Shown here: positions 1 to 12,298 of the stretch, in pieces | Position numbering within the stretch: position 1 is the stretch's first letter | Layout: each line of letters starts with the position of its first letter | Source: Alteromonas sp. KC3 | GTDB lineage: Bacteria > Pseudomonadota > Gammaproteobacteria > Enterobacterales > Alteromonadaceae | DNA length: 64,000 nucleotides | Assembly: GCF_016756315.1 (NCBI RefSeq) | Contig: NZ_AP024235.1 | Location: forward strand, 2,480,001-2,544,000 | Direction: 5' to 3' | Notes under the pieces: model-generated | Seen by the model: only the letters and a program-made list of their open reading frames with translations | What the model was told of the DNA's origin: nothing | Databases searched by the model: none | Position numbers and translations under genes: made by a program

Positions 1-925
1 CTTGAAGGTGGTTAACCCACCGATGCCAGTGGTTAACAACGATATCGATAAAGTCGCGATTGTCGTCGCCAAAGGTACTATTTTAGATGGTAACCAAAAA
101 GCGGGCACGGTAGGTGGTGACAGCACGGCGAAGTTATTGCGCAAAGCGCGTTTTGACGACAATGTTAAAGCTGTCGTACTACAAATCGATTCGCCGGGAG
201 GCAGCGCGTTTGCTTCTGAGATTATACGTCAGGAAGTACTTGAGCTTCAGCGTGCTGGCAAACCGGTTATTGCTTCAATGAGCACCTACGCAGCATCAGG
301 TGGTTATTGGATTGCAGCAAGTGCCGATCGCATTATCGCTAGTCCTAGCACCATTACCGGTTCAATTGGTGTGTTTGGCATGTTTATGACTTACGAAAAT
401 TCACTGGATTACTTAGGTATCCACAGTGATGGCGTAGGCTCTACAGAACTTACTGGTTTTTCTGCGGCCCGCCCCCTTGCGCCAGAGTTTGGTCAAATAC
501 TTCAGCGCAATGTCGAGAACACCTATGGCAATTTCTTATCACTGGTATCAAACGCACGCAATATGCCTGTTGAAGAGGTTGATAAGGTAGCACAAGGCCG
601 CGTATGGATTGGTAGTGATGCCATTGACTTAGGACTTGTCGATCAACTAGGCACTTTAGATGATGCCGTTACCGCCGCTGCAGAAATGGCTGAACTTGAA
701 AACTTCGATACTTTCTATGTACAGCGTACTCTTTCTGCTCAGGAAATATTCTGGAAAGAATTTTTCGGACAAGCAATGGCAGTAGTCGGTAAATGGCAGT
801 TTGCAAATACAGACACTGCGTTGGTCAATGAACTAAAACGCGTTCTCAATGAAGTAAGCACAGTGACCAAATTAAACGATCCGAAAGGTACCTATGTGCT
901 TTGCTTGCCTTGCGATGTAAAATAG
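1..925 (+). CDS. sppA: Signal peptide peptidase SppA (protease IV), C-terminal part
   Basis: This is the 3' half of an inner-membrane serine protease that degrades cleaved signal peptides. The reading frame runs in from the left window edge, so the apparent TTG at base 2 is not a real start. About 307 residues are visible of a family that is usually about 610-620 long. The fragment carries the second S49 peptidase repeat, with the SPGGS motif whose last Ser (fragment residue 68) corresponds to the nucleophile. The catalytic Lys of the family lies in the first repeat, outside the window. Further conserved blocks ASGGYWIAA and TGSIGVFG are present. The end is intact, with a TAG stop followed by a hairpin. 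Confidence 0.93.
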   Translation, partial: LKVVNPPMPVVNNDIDKVAIVVAKGTILDGNQKAGTVGGDSTAKLLRKARFDDNVKAVVLQIDSPGGSAFASEIIRQEVLELQRAGKPVIASMSTYAASGGYWIAASADRIIASPSTITGSIGVFGMFMTYENSLDYLGIHSDGVGSTELTGFSAARPLAPEFGQILQRNVENTYGNFLSLVSNARNMPVEEVDKVAQGRVWIGSDAIDLGLVDQLGTLDDAVTAAAEMAELENFDTFYVQRTLSAQEIFWKEFFGQAMAVVGKWQFANTDTALVNELKRVLNEVSTVTKLNDPKGTYVLCLPCDVK

Positions 926-936
926 CGCCTTAAAAA

Positions 937-973
937 GGGTAACCGTTAAGCTTTTATCAGCTAGCGGTTACCC
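937..973 (+). repeat. Perfect 9-bp inverted repeat after sppA
   Basis: GGGTAACCG at 937-945 is repeated in inverse as CGGTTACCC at 965-973, with a 19-nt loop. It begins 11 bases after the sppA stop. There is no T-run after the stem, so it may be an RNA-stabilising hairpin or a poor terminator rather than a classical Rho-independent one. Confidence 0.55.
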
Positions 974-1002
974 AATAGACCTAATCTGTAGAGTAAAAAA
1001 AC

Positions 1003-1500
1003 ATCGCAACACATGATTTATCACCAGAGCAGCGTCAAGATATACAAGACGCTGTTTTTGTTTGTTACGAGCGTGCAGAACGATTCTTCGACAAACACTT
1101 CCCTCGCCCATCGATTAGCTATCGACGCTCTGGAAAGAACGCAGGTACCGCGTTTTTACAGCAAAACAGAATTAACTTTCACCCACTACTTTACAAAGAC
1201 AATACCAGCGCTTTTTTGCGCGATGTTGTTCCTCACGAAGTAAGCCATTTGTTAACTTGGCAATTATATGGAAAAGTTAAACCTCACGGCATCGAGTGGC
1301 AAGCTATCATGAAGCAGGTTTTCGGGTGCATGCCAAATACGACGCATAGTTTTGATATAGGAAACACAACCAATACAGTAAAATACCACTGCTTATGCGA
1401 TAACTACGCGCTTACTATTAGAAGGCATAATAAGATTCTTAAGGGTGCTCAGTATCGTTGTAAAAAATGCAACGGTATACTTAAGCGCACGAGCGCCTGA
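1003..1500 (+). CDS. SprT-family zinc metalloprotease-like protein, start codon abnormal
   Basis: Frame 1 is open from base 997 to the TGA at 1500 and encodes an SprT-like protein of about 165 residues, the normal family length. It shows the zinc-protease motif HEVSH (residues 78-82 counting from 1003), a downstream KPHGIEW with a further candidate ligand, and a C-terminal zinc ribbon (CxC then CxxC). No ATG, GTG or TTG exists in this frame before the conserved region. An ATC at 1003 follows AGAG at a reasonable distance. Alternatively, the out-of-frame ATG at 1013 would lead straight into this frame if one base (a G after ATG) had been lost. SprT proteins are cytoplasmic and of poorly defined role in bacteria. 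The start coordinate is a guess; the family assignment is firm. Confidence 0.75.
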   Translation: MATHDLSPEQRQDIQDAVFVCYERAERFFDKHFPRPSISYRRSGKNAGTAFLQQNRINFHPLLYKDNTSAFLRDVVPHEVSHLLTWQLYGKVKPHGIEWQAIMKQVFGCMPNTTHSFDIGNTTNTVKYHCLCDNYALTIRRHNKILKGAQYRCKKCNGILKRTSA

Positions 1501-1555
1501 TAAACGCGCATTTAAAGCGACACACAATTAACCATATTGGCCATTGTTGAGCGCT

Positions 1556-2005
1556 TTAGCTGAACCAGTGTTTAGTGAATACACTGTCTAAGTCGTTAAA
1601 CGCCGTTTTTAGCAGGTGAGCCAGCTCTTTATACTTTGGCTTAGACTTAATTGATGCAACATTACATCCCTGAGATCGCATTTTGGAATGAATATCCTGA
1701 TACCAACTTTTAAGCTGGGGCGGTAGATACTGGTCTGAACGGTGCCCAAGCCACAACAATCCTTGCATGGGAAGACTTAGAAAAAACGCACCAATCGCGA
1801 TTGTCTGCGGCAAATACTCCACACCAAGATTTTGCAATAGTAACGCACAGGACACAATGGCAACCGGCGGCATGGTTTTAATGGCAAACTTGGTTGCTGC
1901 AATCACTCGACACTCAGGGAAGTAAGCGTATAGCTCCTTCTTTACAGGCCATGTCTTCATGTATTGCTGTCCATCTTTTAACAACGTCATCACCGATTGA
2001 GACAT
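1556..2005 (-). CDS. yfbV: UPF0208 membrane protein YfbV
   Basis: This 149-residue protein matches the YfbV family closely: KTWP near residue 18, the MPP motif near 45 and the stretch SLPMQGLLWLGHRS near residue 80. Two hydrophobic segments (about residues 44-60 and 66-88) suggest a small integral inner-membrane protein with a cytoplasmic tail. In E. coli YfbV helps confine MatP-dependent organisation to the terminus macrodomain; that role is family knowledge, not visible here. It is convergent with the SprT-like gene and lies alone on the minus strand. Confidence 0.9.
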   Translation of the reverse strand: MSQSVMTLLKDGQQYMKTWPVKKELYAYFPECRVIAATKFAIKTMPPVAIVSCALLLQNLGVEYLPQTIAIGAFFLSLPMQGLLWLGHRSDQYLPPQLKSWYQDIHSKMRSQGCNVASIKSKPKYKELAHLLKTAFNDLDSVFTKHWFS

Positions 2006-3417
<1,412 letters not shown>

Positions 3418-3429
3418 AAACTGTAATTT

Positions 3430-3450
3430 GGCCCTGTAGTTTGCAGGGCC
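3430..3450 (+). repeat. Hairpin in the trxB-aat gap
   Basis: GGCCCTG (3430-3436) and CAGGGCC (3444-3450) form a perfect 7-bp stem with a 7-nt loop. It ends 11 bases before the aat ATG. No T-run follows, and no good Shine-Dalgarno sequence is visible for aat, so the hairpin could act as an attenuator or mRNA-processing element. Confidence 0.5.
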
Positions 3451-3461
3451 CCTACCGACTT

Positions 3462-4208
3462 ATGATCGCTTTACATTATATTGAAGAAGGTGCTCCCTTC
3501 CCTCCTGTAGACACTGCTTTGAGCGATCCAAATGGCTTGCTAGCGTTTGGTGCGGACCTTAGTCCCCCTCGGTTGTTTTCAGCATACTCTCAAGGCATAT
3601 TTCCTTGGTTTAGCGATGATGAACCACTTTTGTGGTGGTCGCCCGATCCAAGGGCAATCATTGACTTGGATGATTTCATTGCTAGTAAGAGTCTGCGAAA
3701 ACTGGCTCGTAAGCAACAATATCCTGTGACGCTCAATCATGCTTTCGAAGAAGTGATTGAAGCGTGTTCGTCTATTTCACGCAAAAGCCCTAATAATGAT
3801 GGGTTATCAACCGACACGTGGATTACAGAGGATATGGTGGATGCGTATAAGCATTTACACACTTTGGGTTTAGCGCATTCTGTAGAAGTATGGGATGGCG
3901 ATGATCTGGTCGGTGGCTTATACGGCGTAGGAATAGGCAAAGTCTTTTGTGGTGAGTCAATGTTCCATGCAAAGAGCAATACGTCTAAGTTGGCCATGCT
4001 AGCCTTAGTTGAACATATGAAACAGCAGAACATGGCATTTATAGATTGTCAGTTGCCAACGGAGCATTTGATGTCTTTGGGTGCAAAAAGTGTTTCGCGG
4101 GGTCAGTTTGTTGAAAAACTGCAGAAGAACAACCACACTTTAACTGAAGAAGGCGCACTATCGCCTGATTACCTAGCAAGGTGGCAACCAAAGGTTATTA
4201 CGCCATGA
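3462..4208 (+). CDS. aat: Leucyl/phenylalanyl-tRNA-protein transferase
   Basis: Aat transfers Leu or Phe from aminoacyl-tRNA to proteins with N-terminal Lys or Arg, creating N-degrons for ClpS-ClpAP. The 248-residue product contains the family signature PNGLLAFGADLSP, the block GIFPWF and WWSPDPRA, and the GESMFH segment further on. A TTG 21 bases upstream lies in the preceding hairpin and is unlikely to be used. The stop overlaps the start of bpt by four bases (ATGA), so the two transferases are translationally coupled. Its partners clpS and clpA lie 3 kb downstream. Confidence 0.96.
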   Translation: MIALHYIEEGAPFPPVDTALSDPNGLLAFGADLSPPRLFSAYSQGIFPWFSDDEPLLWWSPDPRAIIDLDDFIASKSLRKLARKQQYPVTLNHAFEEVIEACSSISRKSPNNDGLSTDTWITEDMVDAYKHLHTLGLAHSVEVWDGDDLVGGLYGVGIGKVFCGESMFHAKSNTSKLAMLALVEHMKQQNMAFIDCQLPTEHLMSLGAKSVSRGQFVEKLQKNNHTLTEEGALSPDYLARWQPKVITP

Positions 4209-4918
4209 AGTTCGGTATTACACATTCATTTACGTGTAGTTACTTGCCTGAAGAGCAAGAACAATTACTTGTGTATGCTGAAAACAATGATTTTCAATCG
4301 TGGCGGTATGCTCAACTTATTCAAGCGGGGTTTAGACGCAGCGGTGAACAAATTTACCGGCCACATTGCCCTAGCTGCAAAGCATGTAAATCAGTGCGAA
4401 TTCCAGTAGATGCATTTACCCCCTCTCGCAGTCAAAAGCGCATACTGAAAAGCAACAAACCATTTTCGGTTAAGTTCGCCAACACACCAGCAGCATCATA
4501 TTATCCGCTGTATGAACGCTATATCACCGAGCGTCACGCTGACGGAAGTATGTACCCTCCTTCGCAGGACCAGTTCGACAATTTCGTGTTGTGTGATTGG
4601 ATGAAGACGCACTTTCTAGAAGCGTATGATGGAGACAAGCTTATTGCCGTTGCTGTGACCGACGTTATCGACGAAAACAATCAACTACTGGCATTATCGG
4701 CACTGTACACATTTTTCGACCCTGATTACGAGCGACATTCGTTAGGTACCTGGATGATATTGCAGCAAATTGAACAGGCGCAATTGTTGGGGCATCAGTA
4801 TCTTTATCTAGGATATTACGTGGAAGGTTGCCAAAAAATGTCGTACAAACACAAGTTTCTGCCATTTGAGCAATTTGTTGATAATCAATGGCAGCTTATT
4901 TCAACAACAAACCCATAA
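4205..4918 (+). CDS. bpt: Aspartate/glutamate leucyltransferase
   Basis: Bpt (arginyltransferase-like) adds Leu to proteins with N-terminal Asp or Glu. The 237-residue protein carries the conserved cysteine cluster C55-P-S-C58-K-A-C61 after YRPH and the C-terminal region containing GYYVEGCQKMSYK. The ATG at 4205 is chosen over a start 24 bases upstream because it gives the ATGA overlap with aat and the expected N-terminus. Together with aat it supplies both branches of bacterial N-end-rule tagging. Confidence 0.95.
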   Translation: MKFGITHSFTCSYLPEEQEQLLVYAENNDFQSWRYAQLIQAGFRRSGEQIYRPHCPSCKACKSVRIPVDAFTPSRSQKRILKSNKPFSVKFANTPAASYYPLYERYITERHADGSMYPPSQDQFDNFVLCDWMKTHFLEAYDGDKLIAVAVTDVIDENNQLLALSALYTFFDPDYERHSLGTWMILQQIEQAQLLGHQYLYLGYYVEGCQKMSYKHKFLPFEQFVDNQWQLISTTNP

Positions 4919-5042
4919 CCCTGACCAAGCGCGGATTAGTGTGCTTTTCTAAACTATTTAGCTGAAAATACATTAATTACTTTACACTGAACCCAAGATT
5001 GGGTAAGGTCTGCGCGGCAAAAATTTTGAATTACTGAGGTAA

Positions 5043-5270
<228 letters not shown>

Positions 5271-5300
5271 TGAGCCATTGAAGCGGTAACGCATTGTTAA

Positions 5301-5327
5301 AAGCCCGGTCTATTGCCGGGCTTTTTT
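5301..5327 (+). terminator. Rho-independent terminator of infA
   Basis: An 8-bp stem AAGCCCGG (5301-5308) pairs with CCGGGCTT (5316-5323), followed by a run of T to 5327. It lies 30 bases after the infA stop. Confidence 0.9.
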
Positions 5328-5345
5328 GTGCATAGTGAAATGCAC

Positions 5346-5377
5346 AAAAAAGGGGCTAGCAAACGCTAGCCCCTTTT
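5346..5377 (-). terminator. Rho-independent terminator of clpA (possibly bidirectional)
   Basis: GGGGCTAGC (5352-5360) pairs with GCTAGCCCC (5365-5373) around an AAAC loop. On the minus strand the stem is followed by six T (plus-strand A at 5346-5351), placing it just after the clpA stop. T4 on the plus side could also back up infA termination. Confidence 0.88.
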
Positions 5378-5400
5378 ATACATTTGCATTGCTGTGGCGA

Positions 5401-7677
5401 TTAACTCGGCTCAGGTTCTTCTGAAGTAGCATCCACACCTGCGTATTCAAACGTCAGTTTGTCTTCTACACAATCAACTTTAACGTTTCCGCCTTTCGCC
5501 AGTTCACCAAACAATAACTCGTTGGCCAGTTCCTTCTTAAGCTCATCTTTAATTAGACGCGCCATAGGTCTTGCGCCCATCGCTTTGTCGTAGCCTTTTT
5601 CAGCAAGGTAAGCTCTTGCTGCACTGCTTACTTCAAACGACACGCCTTTAGCATCTAACTGCGCCTGTAGCTCAATAATGAACTTATCTACAACCTGCAG
5701 GATAACCTCTGAGTCAAGGTGATTAAACCAAATAATACCGTCCAAGCGGTTCCTGAACTCAGGGGTAAATACCTTGTTGATTTCGCTCATTGCATCGTGG
5801 CTATGATCTTGTTGTTTAAAGCCAATAGACTTGCGTACGGTTTCCTGAACACCAGCATTGGTAGTCATAACAAGCACTACGTTTCTGAAGTCCACTTTTC
5901 GGCCGTTATTGTCGGTTAACGTACCATGGTCCATAACTTGAAGAAGAATATTGTAAATATCGCTATGCGCTTTCTCAATTTCATCTAGAAGCACCACAGA
6001 ATACGGGTTTTTAATGACTGCATCCGTCAACAAACCACCTTGATCAAATCCTACGTAGCCAGGAGGCGCACCTATTAAGCGGCTCACCGCATGACGCTCC
6101 ATGTACTCAGACATATCAAAGCGAACGAGCTCCACGCCCATGATTTTAGCGAGCTGCTGTGTGACCTCGGTTTTACCCACACCCGTTGGACCTGCAAACA
6201 AGAAGCTACCTATAGGCTTAGTTTCTGTACCAAGACCAGAGCGAGACAATAAAATTGCATCGTTAAGGGTCTCAATGGCCTTGTCTTGGCCAAATACCAC
6301 CATTTTAAGGTTACGCCCTAGGTTCTTAAGTACCTCTTTGTCAGACGCCGATACAGACTTCTCTGGAATTCTCGCCATTTTAGCTATGATCTGCTCAATG
6401 TCGCCTACCCCAATTGTCTTCTTGCGCTTTGACGGCGGCAACAAGCGCTGACTGGCACCCGCTTCATCCATAACATCTATTGCTTTATCAGGGAGGTGAC
6501 GCTCATTGATGTATTTAGCTGACAATTCAGCAGCAGCTTGAATCGCCTTTTGTGTGAAACGCACATTATGGTGCTCTTCGTAGCGACTTTTTAGTCCTAA
6601 CAAAATTTTCGTCGTATCGCTAACACTTGGCTCAGTCACGTCCACTTTTTGGAAGCGACGAGCGAGTGCGCGATCTTTCTCAAATATACCTTGATACTCT
6701 TGATAAGTCGTTGAACCAATACAGCGCAATTCGCCACTAGAAAGTTTCGGTTTAAGCAAGTTCGATGCGTCCATTACACCGCCCGATGCGGCACCAGCAC
6801 CAATAATGGTATGGATTTCATCAATAAACAAAATAGCGTTTTTGTCTTTGCCCAACTCTTTCAAAATAGCTTTAAGACGTTTCTCAAAGTCACCGCGATA
6901 TTTTGTACCCGCTAACAGACCGCCCAAGTCCAGTGAGTACACTGTACTTTCTGCAATAACTTCTGGCACATCGTCATTGACGATACGATACGCTAACCCT
7001 TCGGCGATAGCCGTTTTACCCACACCGGCTTCACCCACCAATAGCGGGTTATTTTTCCGTCGGCGACATAAAATTTGGATAGTACGCTCCACTTCAGAAT
7101 CTCTGCCAATGAGCGGATCAATTTTTCCATCTTTAGCATATCGATTAAGGTCAGTGGCGTATTTGCTAAGCGCTGAACCACTTTCTTCGCCAGCTTCGCC
7201 CTCTTCAGAGGCTTCTGGATTTACAGGTTCATCATCGTCGGCTTTACTTACACCGTGGCTAATAAAGTTAACAACATCCAAACGAGTAACATCCGCTTTT
7301 TTGAGAATGTATACCGCTTGCGATTCTTGCTCGCTAAAGATAGCAACAAGTACGTTAGCACCCGTTACTTCATCTTTGCCTGACGACTGTACATGGAATA
7401 CAGCACGCTGAAGTACGCGCTGAAAACCTAACGTTGGCTGTGTTTCACGCTCGTTAATCTGGTCATCTAGAATCAGTGGCGTGGTATCTTTCACGAAAGA
7501 GAGAAGCTCACTTTTAATCGCTTCTATATCCGCACCACAAGCTTTGAGTGCATCACGAGCAGCTGAGTTATCAAGCAGTGCCAACAACAAGTGCTCAACC
7601 GTCATAAACTCATGACGGTGCTCTCTGGCAAATACAAACGCACTATTTAGCGTTTGTTCTAATTCTTTATTTAACAT
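5401..7677 (-). CDS. clpA: ATP-dependent Clp protease ATP-binding subunit ClpA
   Basis: ClpA is the AAA+ unfoldase that feeds substrates to the ClpP chamber. The 758-residue protein has the Clp N-domain repeats (residues 1-145), an acidic linker (about 146-170), and two AAA+ modules with Walker A motifs at 215-222 (GEAGVGKT) and 496-503 (GPTGVGKT) and Walker B LFIDE near 285. Length and architecture match E. coli ClpA. It lies 24 bases downstream of clpS, so the adaptor and unfoldase are co-transcribed. GAGG lies shortly before the ATG. Confidence 0.98.
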   Translation of the reverse strand: MLNKELEQTLNSAFVFAREHRHEFMTVEHLLLALLDNSAARDALKACGADIEAIKSELLSFVKDTTPLILDDQINERETQPTLGFQRVLQRAVFHVQSSGKDEVTGANVLVAIFSEQESQAVYILKKADVTRLDVVNFISHGVSKADDDEPVNPEASEEGEAGEESGSALSKYATDLNRYAKDGKIDPLIGRDSEVERTIQILCRRRKNNPLLVGEAGVGKTAIAEGLAYRIVNDDVPEVIAESTVYSLDLGGLLAGTKYRGDFEKRLKAILKELGKDKNAILFIDEIHTIIGAGAASGGVMDASNLLKPKLSSGELRCIGSTTYQEYQGIFEKDRALARRFQKVDVTEPSVSDTTKILLGLKSRYEEHHNVRFTQKAIQAAAELSAKYINERHLPDKAIDVMDEAGASQRLLPPSKRKKTIGVGDIEQIIAKMARIPEKSVSASDKEVLKNLGRNLKMVVFGQDKAIETLNDAILLSRSGLGTETKPIGSFLFAGPTGVGKTEVTQQLAKIMGVELVRFDMSEYMERHAVSRLIGAPPGYVGFDQGGLLTDAVIKNPYSVVLLDEIEKAHSDIYNILLQVMDHGTLTDNNGRKVDFRNVVLVMTTNAGVQETVRKSIGFKQQDHSHDAMSEINKVFTPEFRNRLDGIIWFNHLDSEVILQVVDKFIIELQAQLDAKGVSFEVSSAARAYLAEKGYDKAMGARPMARLIKDELKKELANELLFGELAKGGNVKVDCVEDKLTFEYAGVDATSEEPEPS

Positions 7678-7701
7678 ATTGCTCGCCCTCTACAAAATAC
7701 C

Positions 7702-8022
7702 TTATGCCTGCTCCATCGTACACATCAGCGGGTGCTGATGCTTGCGTGCATATTGATTTACCTGCATTACTTTCGTCTCTGCTATCTCAGCAGTGAAAAT
7801 GCCGCACACGGCTTTTCCTTGATAATGAACGGTCAGCATAAGTTGGTTGGCTTTCTCAGCGTCCATATTGAAAAACTGCATGAGTACCTCAATGACAAAA
7901 TCCATTGGTGTATAGTCGTCATTGTTCAACAACACTTTATACATGGGAGGCGGCTGCGGCTTTTGTCGCTGCGCGTCTTTCTGTTTTTCCTTTTCGATAC
8001 TAATAGCGTTGTCTTTACTCAT
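7702..8022 (-). CDS. clpS: ClpS adaptor protein
   Basis: ClpS binds the ClpA N-domain and delivers N-degron substrates. The 106-residue product has a charged flexible N-terminus, then [20 protein letters not shown] with the NDD and TPM residues that shape the N-degron pocket, and the conserved [10 protein letters not shown] segment. It starts the clpS-clpA operon, divergent from cspD as in E. coli. Confidence 0.97.
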   Translation of the reverse strand: MSKDNAISIEKEKQKDAQRQKPQPPPMYKVLLNNDDYTPMDFVIEVLMQFFNMDAEKANQLMLTVHYQGKAVCGIFTAEIAETKVMQVNQYARKHQHPLMCTMEQA

Positions 8023-8066
8023 AACTTAATAATAGTGGTTTCATGACAGATATGTGTACAAACTTT

Positions 8067-8082
8067 TGAATAAATTTATTCA
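8067..8082. promoter_or_regulatory. Perfect 16-bp palindrome between clpS and cspD
   Basis: TGAATAAATTTATTCA is a perfect palindrome, flanked by ACAAA upstream and TTTGT downstream that extend the symmetry with a slight offset. It lies about 45 bp upstream of the clpS start and 10 bp before a TTGACA hexamer (8092-8097). It could be an operator for either gene. The cognate protein is not identifiable. Confidence 0.45.
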
Positions 8083-8126
8083 CATTTGTCCTTGACATAA
8101 TATGGTTAAAAAATCTACATTTTGAT

Positions 8127-8167
8127 AGTGGCCTTGAGTATGAATTTTCATAAACGGTCTGGCCACT
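8127..8167. promoter_or_regulatory. Nested inverted repeats upstream of cspD
   Basis: An outer pair AGTGGCC (8127-8133) and GGCCACT (8161-8167) encloses a perfect 14-bp palindrome TATGAATTTTCATA (8140-8153). A TATAAT hexamer follows at 8181-8186, about 45 bp before the cspD start. The arrangement looks like a two-site operator or a structured leader for stationary-phase control of cspD. Confidence 0.45.
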
Positions 8168-8231
8168 GTGTCTCTGGATCTATAATGGGGGCATATACGT
8201 GTGAGTTCAAGGATTAAGAGGAAGTCGAAGT

Positions 8232-8450
8232 ATGGCGGTTGGCAAAGTTAAATGGTTTAACAACGCGAAAGGTTTTGGGTTTATCGTACCAGAGGACGGT
8301 GGTGAAGATATTTTTGCTCATTACTCAACGATTCAAATGGAAGGTTACCGTTCGTTGAAAGCAGGTCAGGAAGTAACGTTCGAAGTACAGCAAGGCCCTA
8401 AAGGGCTGCATGCTGAGAACATTGGCTTCAAAGAAGAACCTGAGCGTTAA
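8232..8450 (+). CDS. cspD: Cold-shock-domain protein CspD
   Basis: This 72-residue single cold-shock-domain protein has the RNP1-like KGFGFI (residues 14-19) and RNP2-like DIFAHYS (26-32) motifs. The sequence [14 protein letters not shown] is characteristic of CspD rather than CspA paralogues. CspD binds single-stranded DNA and inhibits replication in E. coli stationary phase. The start is preceded by AAGAGGAAG. The gene is divergent from clpS-clpA, an arrangement shared with many gammaproteobacteria. Confidence 0.95.
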   Translation: MAVGKVKWFNNAKGFGFIVPEDGGEDIFAHYSTIQMEGYRSLKAGQEVTFEVQQGPKGLHAENIGFKEEPER

Positions 8451-8466
8451 GAAAGAATTTTAAAGG

Positions 8467-8490
8467 CCTGGCTTTCTAAGCCGGGCTTTT
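8467..8490 (+). terminator. Terminator of cspD
   Basis: CCTGGCTT (8467-8474) pairs with AAGCCGGG (8478-8485, one G-T pair), followed by CTTTT. It starts 17 bases after the cspD stop. Confidence 0.8.
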
Positions 8491-8769
8491 GCTTTTCTGT
8501 CACCCTATTTATGGCGTTTTTAAGTGCCATAGGTTTTGTTTGTTCTAAATTTCCCTATCAGCATTATCTGCATCGATGCCCATTTCGGTAGTTATTAAAT
8601 TTAATTTAATGGTACAAATTTGTTTATCATTACCTAATGTCGCTCAAAAAAAGCACACAACTCAACCAAAATAAGTAACGTTAGATAAAGCGTTTACTGC
8701 AATTACAGTGCGTTCTAATCACGTGTGCGTATATTTTTATATAAGTTATCAAAGGTTTTTGTTGGAAAT
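8491..8769. other. AT-rich spacer between cspD and icd terminators
   Basis: The genes on either side converge here. I see no ORF with coding character, no RNA gene and no convincing repeat in these bases. Confidence 0.5.
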
Positions 8770-8803
8770 AAAAAACCCTGCAGTTTTTCAACCGCAGGGT
8801 TTT
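8770..8803 (-). terminator. Terminator of icd
   Basis: AAAACCCTGC and GCAGGGTTTT (arms within 8772-8803) form a stem around a T-rich loop. On the minus strand it ends in a run of T encoded by plus-strand A at 8769-8775. It lies about 85 bases past the icd stop. Confidence 0.8.
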
Positions 8804-8813
8804 CATAGTTTTT

Positions 8814-8848
8814 TTGCAATAGCTACTTTGCAATAACTACCTTGCAAT
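8814..8848. repeat. Short 14-bp tandem repeat downstream of icd
   Basis: The unit TTGCAATAGCTACT (8814-8827) is followed by TTGCAATAACTACC (8828-8841) and a third partial TTGCAAT (8842-8848). The repeats sit in the 3' untranslated region of icd, between a hairpin and the terminator. Confidence 0.6.
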
Positions 8849-8851
8849 GAG

Positions 8852-8875
8852 CATGACTACGTTAAGGTAGTCATG
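8852..8875. repeat. Inverted repeat just after icd
   Basis: CATGACTAC (8852-8860) and GTAGTCATG (8867-8875) form a perfect 9-bp stem with a 6-nt loop, starting 13 bases after the icd stop on the minus strand. No T-run follows, so it is probably an mRNA-protecting structure. Confidence 0.6.
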
Positions 8876-8888
8876 AACTCAGTAACCA

Positions 8889-11597
<2,709 letters not shown>

Positions 11598-12140
11598 ATG
11601 GCTTCACCTTCCACAGTAATTTTGTTTAATAAGCCTTTTCAAGTGCTCTCTCAGTTCACCGATGCAGACGGCAGAGAAACGTTGAAAGACTACATTGATG
11701 TGCCTGATGTATATGCTGCTGGACGGTTAGACAGAGATTCTGAGGGCCTGTTGGTTTTAACTAATGACGGTAAACTTCAGCACAAGTTGGCCCACCCGAA
11801 AGCGAAAACGAGCAAGACTTACTGGGTTCAAGTCGAGGGCATTGCTGATGATGCGGCAATAAACGCCCTTAGAAATGGTGTTGAACTCAAAGACGGTATG
11901 ACCCGCCCAGCCAAAGTTAAACGCATGGACGAACCCGCCGTTTGGGAGCGCAATCCTCCAGTAAGATTTAGACAGTCAATTCCTACAAGCTGGCTTTCCA
12001 TCACAATAAGCGAAGGTCGAAATAGGCAAGTACGCAGAATGACCGCGCACGTGGGCTACCCCACTTTGCGTTTGATTCGCTACCGCGTAGGAAACTGGAC
12101 GATCGACGGAATTGAAAATGGAAAATACATTTCTTTTTAA
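11598..12140 (+). CDS. rluE: 23S rRNA pseudouridine synthase, RluE type
   Basis: The 180-residue protein is a short RsuA/RluB/E/F-family pseudouridine synthase without an S4 domain, as expected for RluE, which in E. coli modifies U2457 of 23S rRNA. The catalytic motif [18 protein letters not shown] places the active-site Asp at residue 45, and GRNRQVRRM appears near residue 138. Assignment to RluE rather than RluF rests on length and the missing S4 domain. Confidence 0.9.
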   Translation: MASPSTVILFNKPFQVLSQFTDADGRETLKDYIDVPDVYAAGRLDRDSEGLLVLTNDGKLQHKLAHPKAKTSKTYWVQVEGIADDAAINALRNGVELKDGMTRPAKVKRMDEPAVWERNPPVRFRQSIPTSWLSITISEGRNRQVRRMTAHVGYPTLRLIRYRVGNWTIDGIENGKYISF

Positions 12141-12298
12141 GTAAAGAGATAACATGTGAATTACCCCGCGTAATCTGTTAAAATCCGCGACCTCAAAACG
12201 GGCGCTAGCCAAAACACTTAAAACGTTAATCGTTAGTAGGCTTTTTTGTGACTTGAAAATGCTAGTTTGGCCCTTACTTCTCAATTCCTTTTAATTTA

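Noticed and set aside
1013..1243. 76-residue ORF starting at the only ATG near the SprT-like gene
   Set aside because: It is out of frame with the conserved protein and has no recognisable content; it only marks a possible one-base loss.
6806..7411. 201-residue ORF antisense to clpA
   Set aside because: It lies wholly opposite a well-conserved clpA coding region and has a shadow-like Ser/Pro/Arg-rich composition.
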